This document shows, one piece after another, positions 8,495 through 16,557 of a stretch of 64,000 nt of DNA; the stretch's first letter is position 1; the number at the start of each line of letters is the position of its first letter. The stretch comes from Nannocystis pusilla (lineage in GTDB: Bacteria; Myxococcota_A; Polyangia; Nannocystales; Nannocystaceae). The notes beneath the pieces were generated by a model. The model saw only the letters and a list, made by a program, of their open reading frames with translations, ran no database searches and had not been told where the DNA came from. The stretch spans positions 9,196,001-9,260,000 of the forward strand of contig NZ_JAPNKE010000002.1 in assembly GCF_026626665.1 (NCBI RefSeq), in the 5' to 3' direction. Position numbers and translations under genes: made by a program.

Positions 8495-9006
8495 TTATGT
8501 CTTGACGGACAGGTCGTCGAGCAGCGCCGCGCAGGCGCGGGCGATCTGCCGGTACGCCGAGAGAAACCCTCGGGGCCGCCGCGCACGGGGTCGGGCACGT
8601 CGAGGTCGGCGCCGCGGGCGCTGGGGTCGGCGAGCGACGCGAGCAGGCGGATGCGCGCCTGTCGGTCCGTGCCGGCGATCGGGCCGAACGCGGAGCCGGC
8701 GGTGAGGCGGCGCAGCTCGGACGCGACCAGGCGGTCGAGCAGCAGGACCTCGTCGAATTCGAACAGGTCGTCGCGGCGCAGCAGGCGGCTCGAGTGGGTC
8801 AGCGCGAGGCCGTGGTCGGCGGCGACGCGGACGCTGCCGGCGTGGGCGGGGTTGCCGGCGTCGGCGGCCACGCCCGCGCTGTCGATGCGGAAGCGGCCCG
8901 CGACGCCGCGCTCGTCCGCGAGCCGCGTGAACACTGCGGCGGCCAGGGGCGAGCGGACGATGTTGGCGTAGCAGACGAACAGGACGCCGACCGGACGCGC
9001 GCTCAT
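8495..9006 (-). CDS. Low-molecular-weight protein tyrosine phosphatase (LMW-PTP), frameshifted
   Basis: The enzyme dephosphorylates protein tyrosine residues or arginine, or acts as an arsenate-reductase-like phosphatase. The P-loop C-x5-R-S is seen as CYANIVRS near residue 13, and the acid loop DVPDP is present. The frame breaks after GGPEGF at about 8553-8560. The expected C-terminal helix (YRQIARACAALLDDL) continues in the neighbouring frame to a TAA at 8495, which fits loss of one G. The joined product is about 170 residues, normal for the family. Its ATG overlaps the stop of the upstream lipoprotein gene as ATGA, so the two are translationally coupled. The P-loop second residue is Tyr with Ala in place of the usual Gly, a mild departure. 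Confidence 0.82.
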
Positions 9007-9701
9007 TTGATCAGCTTCTGCACCTCGGCGTCGTCCTTGACGATCTCGAAGGTCGGGTCGAAGCCGACTTGCTTGAGCAGCGTCTTGCCGCCGCGCTTCG
9101 ACACTTCCTTGAGCAGCTCGACGGTCTGCGGGACCTCGCCGGCGTTGGCGCTCTGCTTGGCGAGGTTGAACACCGGGTTCGGGTACGTGGTGTCCTTGTC
9201 CTTGGCCCACGTGAAGAACGCGGCGGCGCGCTCGGGCTCGTCGAACAGCGCTTCGCCGCGGGCGTTGGCGGACTCGGCGAGCTCGCGCACGGTGGCGCCG
9301 CCCTTCTCGGCCTCCTCGAGCGCCTTCTTGGCGCGCGTATCGGACGTCTTCTTCGCCTTTGCCTCGTCGAGCAGCTTCTTGTTGGCCTCGGCGGCAGCGG
9401 CGGGATCGGCCGCGGGCGCCGGCGGAGCGGCCTCGCCAGCGGTCGCGGCGGCGTCGGTCTTGGCGTCCTCGGGGACCTTGGCGTCGCCGGGCGGAGGTGT
9501 CGCGGGGTCACCAGCCGTCTTCGTCTCGGTCGACGGGGGCGGCGGGGCGACCTTGGCGTCGGCCGGCGGCGCGCCCTTGGTCTCCGGGGCGTCGGTCTTG
9601 CCGGCGACGACGGGGGCGTCTTTCGTCGCCGACTCCGGGTTCGTGTTGCACGCGAGGAGCGTCAGCGACGCGAGGACGAGCCGGGAGAAAGCTGGGCGCA
9701 T
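9003..9701 (-). CDS. Lipoprotein with Pro/Ala/Asp linker and TPR-like C-terminal domain
   Basis: The 232-residue protein has a signal peptide with lipobox LLAC (Cys18) and then about 100 residues of low-complexity Ala/Pro/Asp/Lys linker. The helical C-terminal domain resembles the end of a TPR array (VFNLAKQSANAG...LLKEVSKRGG). The linker should let the globular part reach across the periplasm. The start at 9701 begins the signal sequence, and the frame is open for another 28 codons upstream. It overlaps the downstream phosphatase by ATGA, so they form an operon, but a functional link is not obvious. The family is not recognised. Confidence 0.75.
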   Translation of the reverse strand: MRPAFSRLVLASLTLLACNTNPESATKDAPVVAGKTDAPETKGAPPADAKVAPPPPSTETKTAGDPATPPPGDAKVPEDAKTDAAATAGEAAPPAPAADPAAAAEANKKLLDEAKAKKTSDTRAKKALEEAEKGGATVRELAESANARGEALFDEPERAAAFFTWAKDKDTTYPNPVFNLAKQSANAGEVPQTVELLKEVSKRGGKTLLKQVGFDPTFEIVKDDAEVQKLIK

Positions 9702-9763
9702 GGCGCGGATATTATCGGAGAGTCCTGCGCCGCGCATTGTGGTAACACTCACGGTTGACGCAC

Positions 9764-11434
9764 ATGCTCGCGCCTGCAGCACCACTCGTTATGGCTGTCG
9801 TTTCGGCCCTCGCGCCGGCCCCTGACCTCGAGGCGAAGGTCAAGGCGATCTTCGAAGACAGCTGCACCGCCTGTCACGATGATGGCGCCGACGAGGTCTC
9901 GCTCGCGGGGTCACCTTCACGGCTGACCTCGGTGAAGTCGAAGGCGACCGGCAAACCGATGGTCGTCGCCGGCGACCCCGACGCCAGCTACCTCTACGCC
10001 AAGGTCATGGGCACCAAGGGCATCGCCGGCGAGGCGATGCCGCCGGGTGACTCGCTGCCCGCGGCCCAGAAGAAGGTGCTCAAGGAGTGGATCGCCGGCC
10101 TCAAGCCGACGACCGCGCCGGCGCCCGCGGCCGCGCCGGCACCTGGCCCTTCGGCCAGCAGCGGCGGCGCGGCCGGCAACAAGAAGGCGGCCGACCTCGA
10201 GGTCAAGGTCCGCAAGCTGTTCGACGACAAGTGCAGCGCCTGTCACGAGGCGGGCGGCAGCGAGGTCGTGCTCGTCGGCGACCTGGCGCACCTGTCGCGC
10301 GACAAGTCGAAGGAGTCGGGCAAGCGCTTCGTCGTGCCCGGCGACCCCGAGGGCAGCTACCTCGTCGCCAAGCTGGTGCCCGGCCACAAGGGCATCAAGG
10401 GCGACGTCATGCCGATGGGCGACGACCCGCTGAACGCCAAGGAGATGGAGCTCGTGCGCTCGTGGATCGTCGCGCTCGGCGAGTCGTCGGGCGGCGCGGC
10501 GGTCGAGACGCCGGCGCCGAGCGACGGCGCGGCGGCCGAGCCGAGCGAGGGTCCGAGCGAGGCCCCGAGCGACGCCGGCGGCGGCGACAAGCCGGCGGAG
10601 AAGGAGCGCGGCAAGCCGCCGTTCCACGGCACGTTCCAGATCAACCTGCCGACCACGACGACGCTCGGGCGGCGCACCTTCGAGTTCCGCATCGACCACC
10701 GCTTCGGTCAGGTCGGCGCCGAGCGCGGCGCGTTCGGCCTCGACGCCGGCGCCAACATCTCGTACGGCTTCGCCTACGGCATCCTCAACGGCTGGGACGT
10801 GCTGATCCGGCGCACCAACTCGCGCAAGGGCTACGAGCTCGGCACCAAGTACATCCCGATCCGCCAGGAGGACGGCAAGAAGCTGAGCTTCGGCGGCTAC
10901 GCGTCGGTCGAGTACCTGCGCGACTTCCCGAGCAACACCGCCAACCCGTGGGCCGGCAACTTCCAGCTGCTGCTCAGCCGGCTGTGGTTCGACCGCTGGA
11001 GCACGCAGCTGACGGTCGGCTACCACCTGCGCACCAACCACTCGGCCAACGTGCAGGTCGACCTGCCCGACGACGGCGTCGACGGGCCGGTCAAGGTCCG
11101 CGACAAGCGCGGCACGCTCGGCATCGGCATCGCCTCGACGGTGTGGCTCGGCCAGAAGAAGCGCTGGGGCATCGACCTCGAGTACCACCTGCCGATCCCC
11201 GCCGACGTGTTCTTCTACCGCGGCGGCAACGCCGACCGGAACGGCAGCAACATCGGCTCGTGGGCGATCGGCGGCTCGGTCAACACCGGCAAGCACTTCT
11301 TCCAGATCTTCATCACCAACACCCGCGAGATCCACACCAACCTGTACGCCCCCGGCGGTCAGAGCAAGAACCCGTTCAGCGACCGCGGCAACTTCTTCTT
11401 CGGCTTCAACCTCAGCCGCAAGTGGAGCCTGTAA
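9764..11434 (+). CDS. Two c-type haem domains fused to an outer-membrane beta-barrel (DUF5777-like)
   Basis: The 556-residue protein has a signal peptide and then two tandem domains of about 100 residues, each with one CxxCH haem site (Cys34/Cys37/His38 and Cys157/Cys160/His161). Each ends in a conserved DPDASYLYAK or DPEGSYLVAK block and a MPP/MPMGD methionine, like the planctomycete-type cytochrome C domain. A Glu/Pro/Ala linker follows at about 250-285. The remaining 270 residues are alternating beta strands ending in an aromatic tail (NLSRKWSL), as in outer-membrane barrels of the DUF5777 type. It may carry electrons at or through the outer membrane. The start could also be TTG at 9755 or ATG at 9791. 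The next gene follows four bases after the stop. Confidence 0.8.
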   Translation: MLAPAAPLVMAVVSALAPAPDLEAKVKAIFEDSCTACHDDGADEVSLAGSPSRLTSVKSKATGKPMVVAGDPDASYLYAKVMGTKGIAGEAMPPGDSLPAAQKKVLKEWIAGLKPTTAPAPAAAPAPGPSASSGGAAGNKKAADLEVKVRKLFDDKCSACHEAGGSEVVLVGDLAHLSRDKSKESGKRFVVPGDPEGSYLVAKLVPGHKGIKGDVMPMGDDPLNAKEMELVRSWIVALGESSGGAAVETPAPSDGAAAEPSEGPSEAPSDAGGGDKPAEKERGKPPFHGTFQINLPTTTTLGRRTFEFRIDHRFGQVGAERGAFGLDAGANISYGFAYGILNGWDVLIRRTNSRKGYELGTKYIPIRQEDGKKLSFGGYASVEYLRDFPSNTANPWAGNFQLLLSRLWFDRWSTQLTVGYHLRTNHSANVQVDLPDDGVDGPVKVRDKRGTLGIGIASTVWLGQKKRWGIDLEYHLPIPADVFFYRGGNADRNGSNIGSWAIGGSVNTGKHFFQIFITNTREIHTNLYAPGGQSKNPFSDRGNFFFGFNLSRKWSL

Positions 11435-11438
11435 CGAC

Positions 11439-12716
11439 ATGTCCCGGAAGACATCCAAGTCCGTGTCCCTCGCCCTGGCGACGACGACGTTGCTCGCGGG
11501 CTGCAACCAGCTCGAGGCGATCGAGACCGAGGGCAGCGGCGGCGGCGGCGGCGGCGGCGTGCCCCCGGCCGTGCGCGAGGCGTTCGAGGCCAGCTGCGGC
11601 AAGGGCGGCTGTCACTCGCCCGGCGCGACCCTGCCGGTGCTCGCCGGCGACGAGCTCGACGGCATCCTCACCGGCGAGATCAACGGCGTGCCGCTGGTGA
11701 CGCTCGGCGACACCGCGAACTCGTACCTGGCGATCGTGATGCTGCCCGACGCGCTGCTGTCGAGCCTCGGCCTCACCCGCACGGTGCCGCGCATGCCGGC
11801 CGACAACGACTTCCTGAACCCGAACAACCAGGTGATCCTGTCGTGGATCGGCGGCGCCGAGTTCGAGGGCGGCGGGCCGGCCTCCACCGGCGGCGACACC
11901 GACACCGACACCGGCGGGACCGACACCACCGGCGAACCCGCCGAGCCGACCTTCGCCAACGTGCAGGCGATCATCGACGCCAGCTGCTCGTGCCACTTCT
12001 CCGCGCCGAGCGCCGCCAACGGCATGCTCGAGATGCCGATGGGCGACTCCTACGGGGCGCTGGTCGGCGTCAAGTCGCCCACGACCGACCTCAACCTGGT
12101 CGAGCCGAGCGACTCGGCGGCCAGCTACCTGTACCTCAAGCTGGCCGGCGGCTTCGAAGAGGCCGGCGGCGCGGGCACGCTGATGCCCCCGGTCATGGGC
12201 CTGATGGACGACGCGAAGGTCGCCCTGGTCAAGGCGTGGATCGACGCGGGAGCGATGGACAATCGAGGACATGGTCCCGGGGACATGGTCCCCGGGACAT
12301 GGACGAAGGCACAGGACACCGAGGACAGGGCCGATGGGACAGGAGCTCGAAGTGGTCCAGGCGCTCGTGTGCGTCGACGGGCGCGTCCAGGGCGTCTACT
12401 ACCGCGCCAGCGCGCAAGCCCGCGCCCAGGCCCTCGGCCTGCGCGGCTGGGTCCGCAACCTGCCCGACGGCCGCGTGGAGCTGCGCGCGCAGGGGACCCG
12501 CGCGAGGGTGGAGGCGCTGGTCGACTGGTGCCGCAAAGGCCCGCCCTCCGCCCGCGTCTCGTCGGTCGACGTCGACTGGGAACCAGTCGACTCCGAGATG
12601 CCGCTCAGCTTCATCGTGCTGCGCTGAGTCGCGGCGCGAGTTCGGGGCTCCCAAGTCGGGTTGGTGATCTTTCGCCCACAGCGCGTCGCCTGGACGACCT
12701 CGCGTGCTCGAGCTAG
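11439..12716 (+). CDS. Lipoprotein with two atypical cytochrome-like domains, reading frame overruns the next gene
   Basis: The start ATG at 11439 lies inside an ACATGTCC palindrome core, four bases after the cytochrome-barrel gene. The lipobox is LLAGC (Cys22), followed by a glycine run. Two domains resemble the haem domains of the upstream gene but with altered motifs: SCGKGGCHSPG has C-x4-CH instead of C-x2-CH, and the second has SCSCH. Both end in the same SYLYLKL and MPP/MPAD blocks. The recognisable protein ends at about residue 273 (WIDAGAMDN, near 12258). The frame then runs through a palindrome cluster and 110 codons of the acylphosphatase gene before stopping at 12716, so the natural stop seems to have been lost. 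It is probably a surface partner of the upstream protein. Confidence 0.72.
   Translation: MSRKTSKSVSLALATTTLLAGCNQLEAIETEGSGGGGGGGVPPAVREAFEASCGKGGCHSPGATLPVLAGDELDGILTGEINGVPLVTLGDTANSYLAIVMLPDALLSSLGLTRTVPRMPADNDFLNPNNQVILSWIGGAEFEGGGPASTGGDTDTDTGGTDTTGEPAEPTFANVQAIIDASCSCHFSAPSAANGMLEMPMGDSYGALVGVKSPTTDLNLVEPSDSAASYLYLKLAGGFEEAGGAGTLMPPVMGLMDDAKVALVKAWIDAGAMDNRGHGPGDMVPGTWTKAQDTEDRADGTGARSGPGARVRRRARPGRLLPRQRASPRPGPRPARLGPQPARRPRGAARAGDPREGGGAGRLVPQRPALRPRLVGRRRLGTSRLRDAAQLHRAALSRGASSGLPSRVGDLSPTARRLDDLACSS
12265..12302. repeat. Triple GGACATGG palindrome unit
   Basis: Three direct copies of GGACATGG, separated by TCCCGG and TCCCCGG, form overlapping inverted repeats. They sit exactly where the lipoprotein coding sequence should end. 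The unit belongs to the window-wide hairpin family. Confidence 0.75.
12334..12627 (+). CDS. acyP: Acylphosphatase
   Basis: The 97-residue enzyme hydrolyses acyl phosphates. The two diagnostic blocks are visible: GRVQGVYYR with the phosphate-binding Arg24, and GWVRNLPDG with the catalytic Asn42. Length and motif spacing are normal. The ATG at 12334 is preferred over the open frame from 12271, which lies inside the palindrome cluster. The whole gene is nested in a different frame of the over-long upstream lipoprotein reading frame. Confidence 0.93.
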   Translation: MGQELEVVQALVCVDGRVQGVYYRASAQARAQALGLRGWVRNLPDGRVELRAQGTRARVEALVDWCRKGPPSARVSSVDVDWEPVDSEMPLSFIVLR

Positions 12717-12727
12717 GTTGCGCGAAC

Positions 12728-13411
12728 ATGACCCTCCCTGCGCTCAAGTCGGTCGAGCTGGGCGAGCGCCTCCGGACCCTCCATGGGGATGACGGTGCGC
12801 TGCTGGCGGAGATCTTGCGAACGCTGGCGCAGGAGGTGGAGCGCGAGCCACGAAACCTCATCGCCTCGACGGCGTACGGCCATGCCCTGGTGCTCGCGGG
12901 CAACGCTGCCGAGGCCCGACGCGAGGCTCGGCGGGCGCTCGAACTGTGGCGGAGCCTCCCGGCGGTGCCGCCCGCGGTCACGCTCAACGTCGTCGCCGGG
13001 CTCGCCGATGCAGGGCTGGCCGCGGAGGCGAAGCGAACGCTGGAGAGCCTCGACGGTCGAGCGCTCGGGGAGCGAGAGGAGCAGCTCCGTGCCGAACACG
13101 CGCTTCAGATCGGCGTGCGCTTCGGGGAGGTCGAATGGTGGGCGAAACGCTCTGCGACGCCATCTTGCCGTTCCTCTCCGAGGCCGGCCTCAGCGAGGGC
13201 TGGCGGGCCATCGTCTCGTCGGTCGAATCGGCGCTGGGCCCTCGCATCGTTCGTCTTGATGCTTCGCTCGAGGGCCCCGAAGACGGGCAAAGGGAACTCG
13301 TGTTGCAGTACTGGACCGATTCTCATTCGTACTCCGAGCTCAGCCGGCTGCACGACGAGGTCTGGGACGCGGTCGAGCGGGCAGTCGCGGCGGGTGCCCC
13401 CGACCCTGTGA
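12728..13411 (+). CDS. Helical (TPR-like) protein, 3' part doubtful
   Basis: The first 135 residues from the ATG at 12728 form amphipathic helices with a TPR-like rhythm (ALVLAGNAAEARREARRALEL, LADAGLAAEAKRTLESL). From about 13137 the frame runs to 13411 with Ser/Arg/Pro-rich, shadow-like sequence while another frame takes over as the coding one. Either the real protein ends near 13140 and the stop has been lost, or a frameshift once joined it to the following 111-residue protein. The role is unknown. It precedes a HEPN-like cassette and may be its regulatory or scaffold component. Confidence 0.5.
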   Translation: MTLPALKSVELGERLRTLHGDDGALLAEILRTLAQEVEREPRNLIASTAYGHALVLAGNAAEARREARRALELWRSLPAVPPAVTLNVVAGLADAGLAAEAKRTLESLDGRALGEREEQLRAEHALQIGVRFGEVEWWAKRSATPSCRSSPRPASARAGGPSSRRSNRRWALASFVLMLRSRAPKTGKGNSCCSTGPILIRTPSSAGCTTRSGTRSSGQSRRVPPTL

Positions 13412-13470
13412 GGCACGTCGTGTTCATGGTCTACGGCCCCGCCGTTCCGCTCGAGGAGATCGGCGCGTGA
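13135..13470 (+). CDS. Conserved-looking 111-residue protein upstream of HEPN-like gene
   Basis: The protein starts with ATG GTG GGC at 13135 and is coding-like throughout, with an alpha/beta pattern: a helix, then strands PRIVRLDASLEG and RELVLQYWTDS, then a long helix. The last codons overlap the next start as GTGA, so translation is coupled to the HEPN-like gene. It occupies the place that a MNT nucleotidyltransferase antitoxin takes in known HEPN/MNT pairs but has no visible GSxxxG...D nucleotidyltransferase motif. The family is not recognised. Confidence 0.6.
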   Translation: MVGETLCDAILPFLSEAGLSEGWRAIVSSVESALGPRIVRLDASLEGPEDGQRELVLQYWTDSHSYSELSRLHDEVWDAVERAVAAGAPDPVRHVVFMVYGPAVPLEEIGA

Positions 13471-13835
13471 TCACCCCCGACGAGCTTTGGTCCGAAGCGT
13501 TGCGCCAGTGCGGCGAGGCCTCGACGACCTCCGCCACCGAAGCCGCGCGGCGACTGGCGATCGCGGCGCTCTACTACGCGACGTATCACGCTGCAGGTCG
13601 GGTCGTCGCCGTCGATACGACGGCGAGTAACAGCAATCATGAGCGGCTGTTCGCCGCGCTTCGAGATTCGCGCGAGGTCGCCGTACAGCGAGCCGCGCTG
13701 CGCTACAGGAGCTTGAAGGCGCTGCGCGTCCGGTCGCACTACTACCTGCGAGAGCACGTCGGCTCGCAAGATCTGGGGCAGGCGCAGCACCACGCACGGG
13801 CCGTACGGACGCTGTTGAGGCTCGACTCCGAGTGA
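13467..13835 (+). CDS. HEPN-like protein (UPF0332-type)
   Basis: The GTG-started protein of 122 residues shows the HEPN helical layout. An early helix with the ALYYATYHAAG pattern matches the AYYAMFHAA helix of UPF0332/HEPN proteins. A later helix LKALRVRSHYYL occupies the place of their LRxxADY motif. HEPN proteins of this size are often RNases or toxins paired with a coupled upstream partner. Overlap by GTGA with the preceding gene fits a two-gene module. A classical R-x4-6-H RNase motif is not clear, so catalytic activity is uncertain. Confidence 0.6.
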   Translation: MITPDELWSEALRQCGEASTTSATEAARRLAIAALYYATYHAAGRVVAVDTTASNSNHERLFAALRDSREVAVQRAALRYRSLKALRVRSHYYLREHVGSQDLGQAQHHARAVRTLLRLDSE

Positions 13836-14020
13836 CGTAGCGCGGCGTTGTACGACGTCTGCGGCGGCGGTGGCCCGCTCGGGTCCGGAGCACTCGGAGC
13901 TCACCTTGCCGATCGCTGCGTGCGAACGTACCTCTCGTGGGGTAGGACGAGGGTGCGAGCAGTGGCCGGGCGACGCACAGCTCGGGAGCCGAGGCGCCGG
14001 GCACTGCTCGCGCGAGGCGC

Positions 14021-15217
14021 CTAGCACGGACAGCCGACGTAGGGCACCGAGTAGGCGTCGCGGAGCTCGGCGCCGTTCGGGTCGTGGGTGCGGAGGACGG
14101 TTTCAAAACCGTCGTCGGTGACGGCCTCGAGCACGCCGTCGCCCTCGAGGTCCATGAGCGCGGTGAGGCCGAGCCAGCCGGGCTGGTCGACGCGGACGAG
14201 TCGGCCGTCGCGCCGCTCGAGCAGGAGGGCGAGGCTGCCGCCGAAGTCGTCGCTGCAGGCCATGCGATCGACGAGCTGCAGCTCGACGCTGACGATCTGG
14301 CGCGAGCCGCCGATCTCGTGCCACGCGGTGGTTCTCAGGTTGATGGCGACGAACTCGTCCCAGGCCGGCAGGTCGGCGCGGCGCTCGGCGTCCATCGGCG
14401 CGAGGTACTCGGCGTACTCGCCCGTCAGGGCGGTGAACTCGGGCTGGGCACGCACGACTGCGGCGACCTCGGCCTTCAGGGCGGCGGCCTCGGCCTCGCT
14501 CGCGCCCCGGCGCCCGAACACGGTCGCGGGCGGGAGGTCGGCGCGGCGGGCCCACAGGCCCTCGCAGGGGCGGCCGTCGGCGGCGCGCTGGCGGGCCAGC
14601 AGCAGCAGGTCGTCCTCCTCGGCGAATAGCTGTTTGACCATGTCCCGAAGGACAGCCTTGTCGGCCGGCGGCTCGAAGCTCTCGTGGCCGTCGTCATCCA
14701 TCGAGTGGAAGACGTCGCCGATCTGCTCGAGGTGGAGCCGGGGCGCGTCGACGCTTGCGACGCAGGTGCTGCCGTCGGCGGCGTGCACGACCATGGTCGC
14801 GTCCTGCAGGCCGCGCAGGCGCTCGGGGAGGCTGTCCCAACGGGCAGATCGGGTGGCGAGCAAATGGCTGGGCTCGGCCTTGATCACGGGGCGACCGCTG
14901 GCCCAGCGCAGGTCGGCGTGGGTGTGGAGGACGAGGGCGTCCTTGCGCACGAGCATGGCCTGGCCCACGCCGGCGGGCGGGGGCACGGGAGCGGCGGTGG
15001 GCTCCGCGGCGGCGACCACGGGAGCGACGGGCGTCGGCGGCTCGACCGTCGCAGGCGCGGGCGTCGGGGCAGGCGCGGGCGGTGCGAGCGCGGCGAGCGG
15101 TTCCGAGCTCGCCGGCGCAGGAGCGTCGAGCGAGGGGAGCGCTTGCGAGACGAGGATCGCAGCGAGCGGGGCGACGAGGATGGCGGACAGGGCGACGAGA
15201 TCGCGGGTGCGGGCCAT
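14021..15217 (-). CDS. Membrane-anchored or secreted protein of unknown function
   Basis: The 398-residue protein starts at 15217 with a short basic N-terminus and one hydrophobic segment (residues about 8-26). A Pro/Ala-rich linker to about residue 85 and an ordinary globular domain follow. The C-terminus has paired cysteines (YVGCPC) and a repeat-like DLEGDGVLEAVTDDG block reminiscent of a calcium-binding VCBS/FG-GAP turn. A palindrome TGTCC-CGAA-GGACA is embedded in the coding sequence at 14641-14654. The family is not recognised. A palindrome-free 185-bp gap separates it from the HEPN-like gene that converges on it. Confidence 0.7.
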   Translation of the reverse strand: MARTRDLVALSAILVAPLAAILVSQALPSLDAPAPASSEPLAALAPPAPAPTPAPATVEPPTPVAPVVAAAEPTAAPVPPPAGVGQAMLVRKDALVLHTHADLRWASGRPVIKAEPSHLLATRSARWDSLPERLRGLQDATMVVHAADGSTCVASVDAPRLHLEQIGDVFHSMDDDGHESFEPPADKAVLRDMVKQLFAEEDDLLLLARQRAADGRPCEGLWARRADLPPATVFGRRGASEAEAAALKAEVAAVVRAQPEFTALTGEYAEYLAPMDAERRADLPAWDEFVAINLRTTAWHEIGGSRQIVSVELQLVDRMACSDDFGGSLALLLERRDGRLVRVDQPGWLGLTALMDLEGDGVLEAVTDDGFETVLRTHDPNGAELRDAYSVPYVGCPC

Positions 15218-15700
15218 GACGCGGCGTCAACGAGCCGCCGCCGGGCCGTTATTTCGTGGCTCGCATGCGCGTGCTCGCGTGCAAGTCGTTGCCGGCGCGT
15301 CACGGCGTTCGCACGCGCCGCGACGCCGGCGCCGACACTCCAGGAGTCGCGTCAAAGCGCCGCGCCGAGGCTCCAGATGGCGCCTCGATAGCGTTCGCTG
15401 TTGCGGTACGACGCTCTTCCTCGAGTCGACGCGGCGGTGAGCAGCGCGAGGGCTCGGCGCTCCTGGTCGAAGACGTGAGGCGACGACCTCGAGCGTCCGC
15501 GAGACGAACGACTCCCGCCGGCGGACCTACCGCGCGCTCGATCCGAAGCCGGAGGGGCGACTGCGAGGAGGTGTCACTGTCGGCGCGCTTGGTATCGCGT
15601 CGGAGAACGACTTCACGAAGACGCCGGCGTGGCCCACCGCGCGCTCGGTGTGACGGCCGAGAAACGACTGCAAGAGGGGCGTCAGCGTCGGTCGGAGGAC
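15218..15700. other. 480-bp stretch without a clear gene, containing a duplicated gene end
   Basis: No intact gene was found. The segment 15619-15652 resembles, on the minus strand, the last codons of the adjacent AmmeMemoRadiSam B gene (15710-15744). The encoded strings are TERAVGHAGVFV here and TERVVAYAGAVV in the gene. The stretch may be the decayed end of a duplicated copy. Confidence 0.4.
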
Positions 15701-16537
15701 TTACTGCACGACCGCGCCGGCGTAGGCGACCACGCGCTCGGTGTCGCCGGTGACCTGGCCGGAGTGGGTGTAGCCGACGAGCTCGGCCCGGCGCGCGCCG
15801 AGCTCGAGCGCGGCGACCAGCGCGACCGTGGCCGGCAAGATCCCGCACATGCTGATCTGGTGGCGCCGGACGGTCTCGTGAAGGCCTGCGGGGTCGAGCG
15901 CGAGCAGGCGGTCGAGCGCGAGGTGGTCGAGCGCGGCGGCCTCGTCGGCGCGGATGTAGTGGGACATGTCGCTGCTCGCGGCCAGCAGCACCCGCGGGGC
16001 GGCGTCGGGGTTGCCGGCCTCGAGCTCGCGGATCGCCGCGGCCACGCCGACGCCCACCACCTGGCACTCGGCGAAGTCGAGGCCGCCGAGGCAGACCGCG
16101 GCGATCTCGGCCTGCGGGTTGCGGGCGCGCAGGAACGGCAGGTGGACCTCGATCGCGTGCTCGCGCAGGTGCGCCGCCGTGTCGGGCTGGAGGCCGGCGT
16201 GGCGGATCAGGGCGTCGGTGAGGTCGGCGGCGATCGGCACCGGGCCGGCGGGGGTGTCCCACGCGCCGCCGGGCCAGATCGATCTCCGCGCGCCGCGCCC
16301 GGTGTGGTTGGGGCACAGCAGGATCACGCGGTCCGGGACATGTACTTGCGACCATGTCTTTCCGGCCAGGGCGCCGCTGTAGACATAGCCGGCGTGGGGG
16401 GCGAGGATCATGCGCGCCGGCACCGGCCGGACGTCGCGGTCGAGGCAGCGCTCGAGCTCGCGGCGGAGCGCGCCGGGCTCCCCGGGGTAGAAGCGGTCGG
16501 CGACGGCGGGCGGGCGGTGCGACTCGAGGTTGGACAT
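15701..16537 (-). CDS. amrB: AmmeMemoRadiSam system protein B (MEMO1 family)
   Basis: The 278-residue protein belongs to the MEMO family related to extradiol dioxygenases. Visible family blocks are ADRFYPG near the start, APHAGYVYSG, the SSDMSHY segment and SMCGILP. It is the dioxygenase-like partner of the AmmeMemoRadiSam system, whose chemistry is not settled. The ATG at 16537 has GGAG seven bases upstream. An alternative GTG at 16561 overlaps the upstream gene's TGA as GTGA, so coupled initiation there is also possible. It follows the radical SAM member in the same operon. The third member (AMMECR1) is not in the window. Confidence 0.93.
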   Translation of the reverse strand: MSNLESHRPPAVADRFYPGEPGALRRELERCLDRDVRPVPARMILAPHAGYVYSGALAGKTWSQVHVPDRVILLCPNHTGRGARRSIWPGGAWDTPAGPVPIAADLTDALIRHAGLQPDTAAHLREHAIEVHLPFLRARNPQAEIAAVCLGGLDFAECQVVGVGVAAAIRELEAGNPDAAPRVLLAASSDMSHYIRADEAAALDHLALDRLLALDPAGLHETVRRHQISMCGILPATVALVAALELGARRAELVGYTHSGQVTGDTERVVAYAGAVVQ

Positions 16538-16557
16538 GGCGCGGCTCCGTTCACGAT

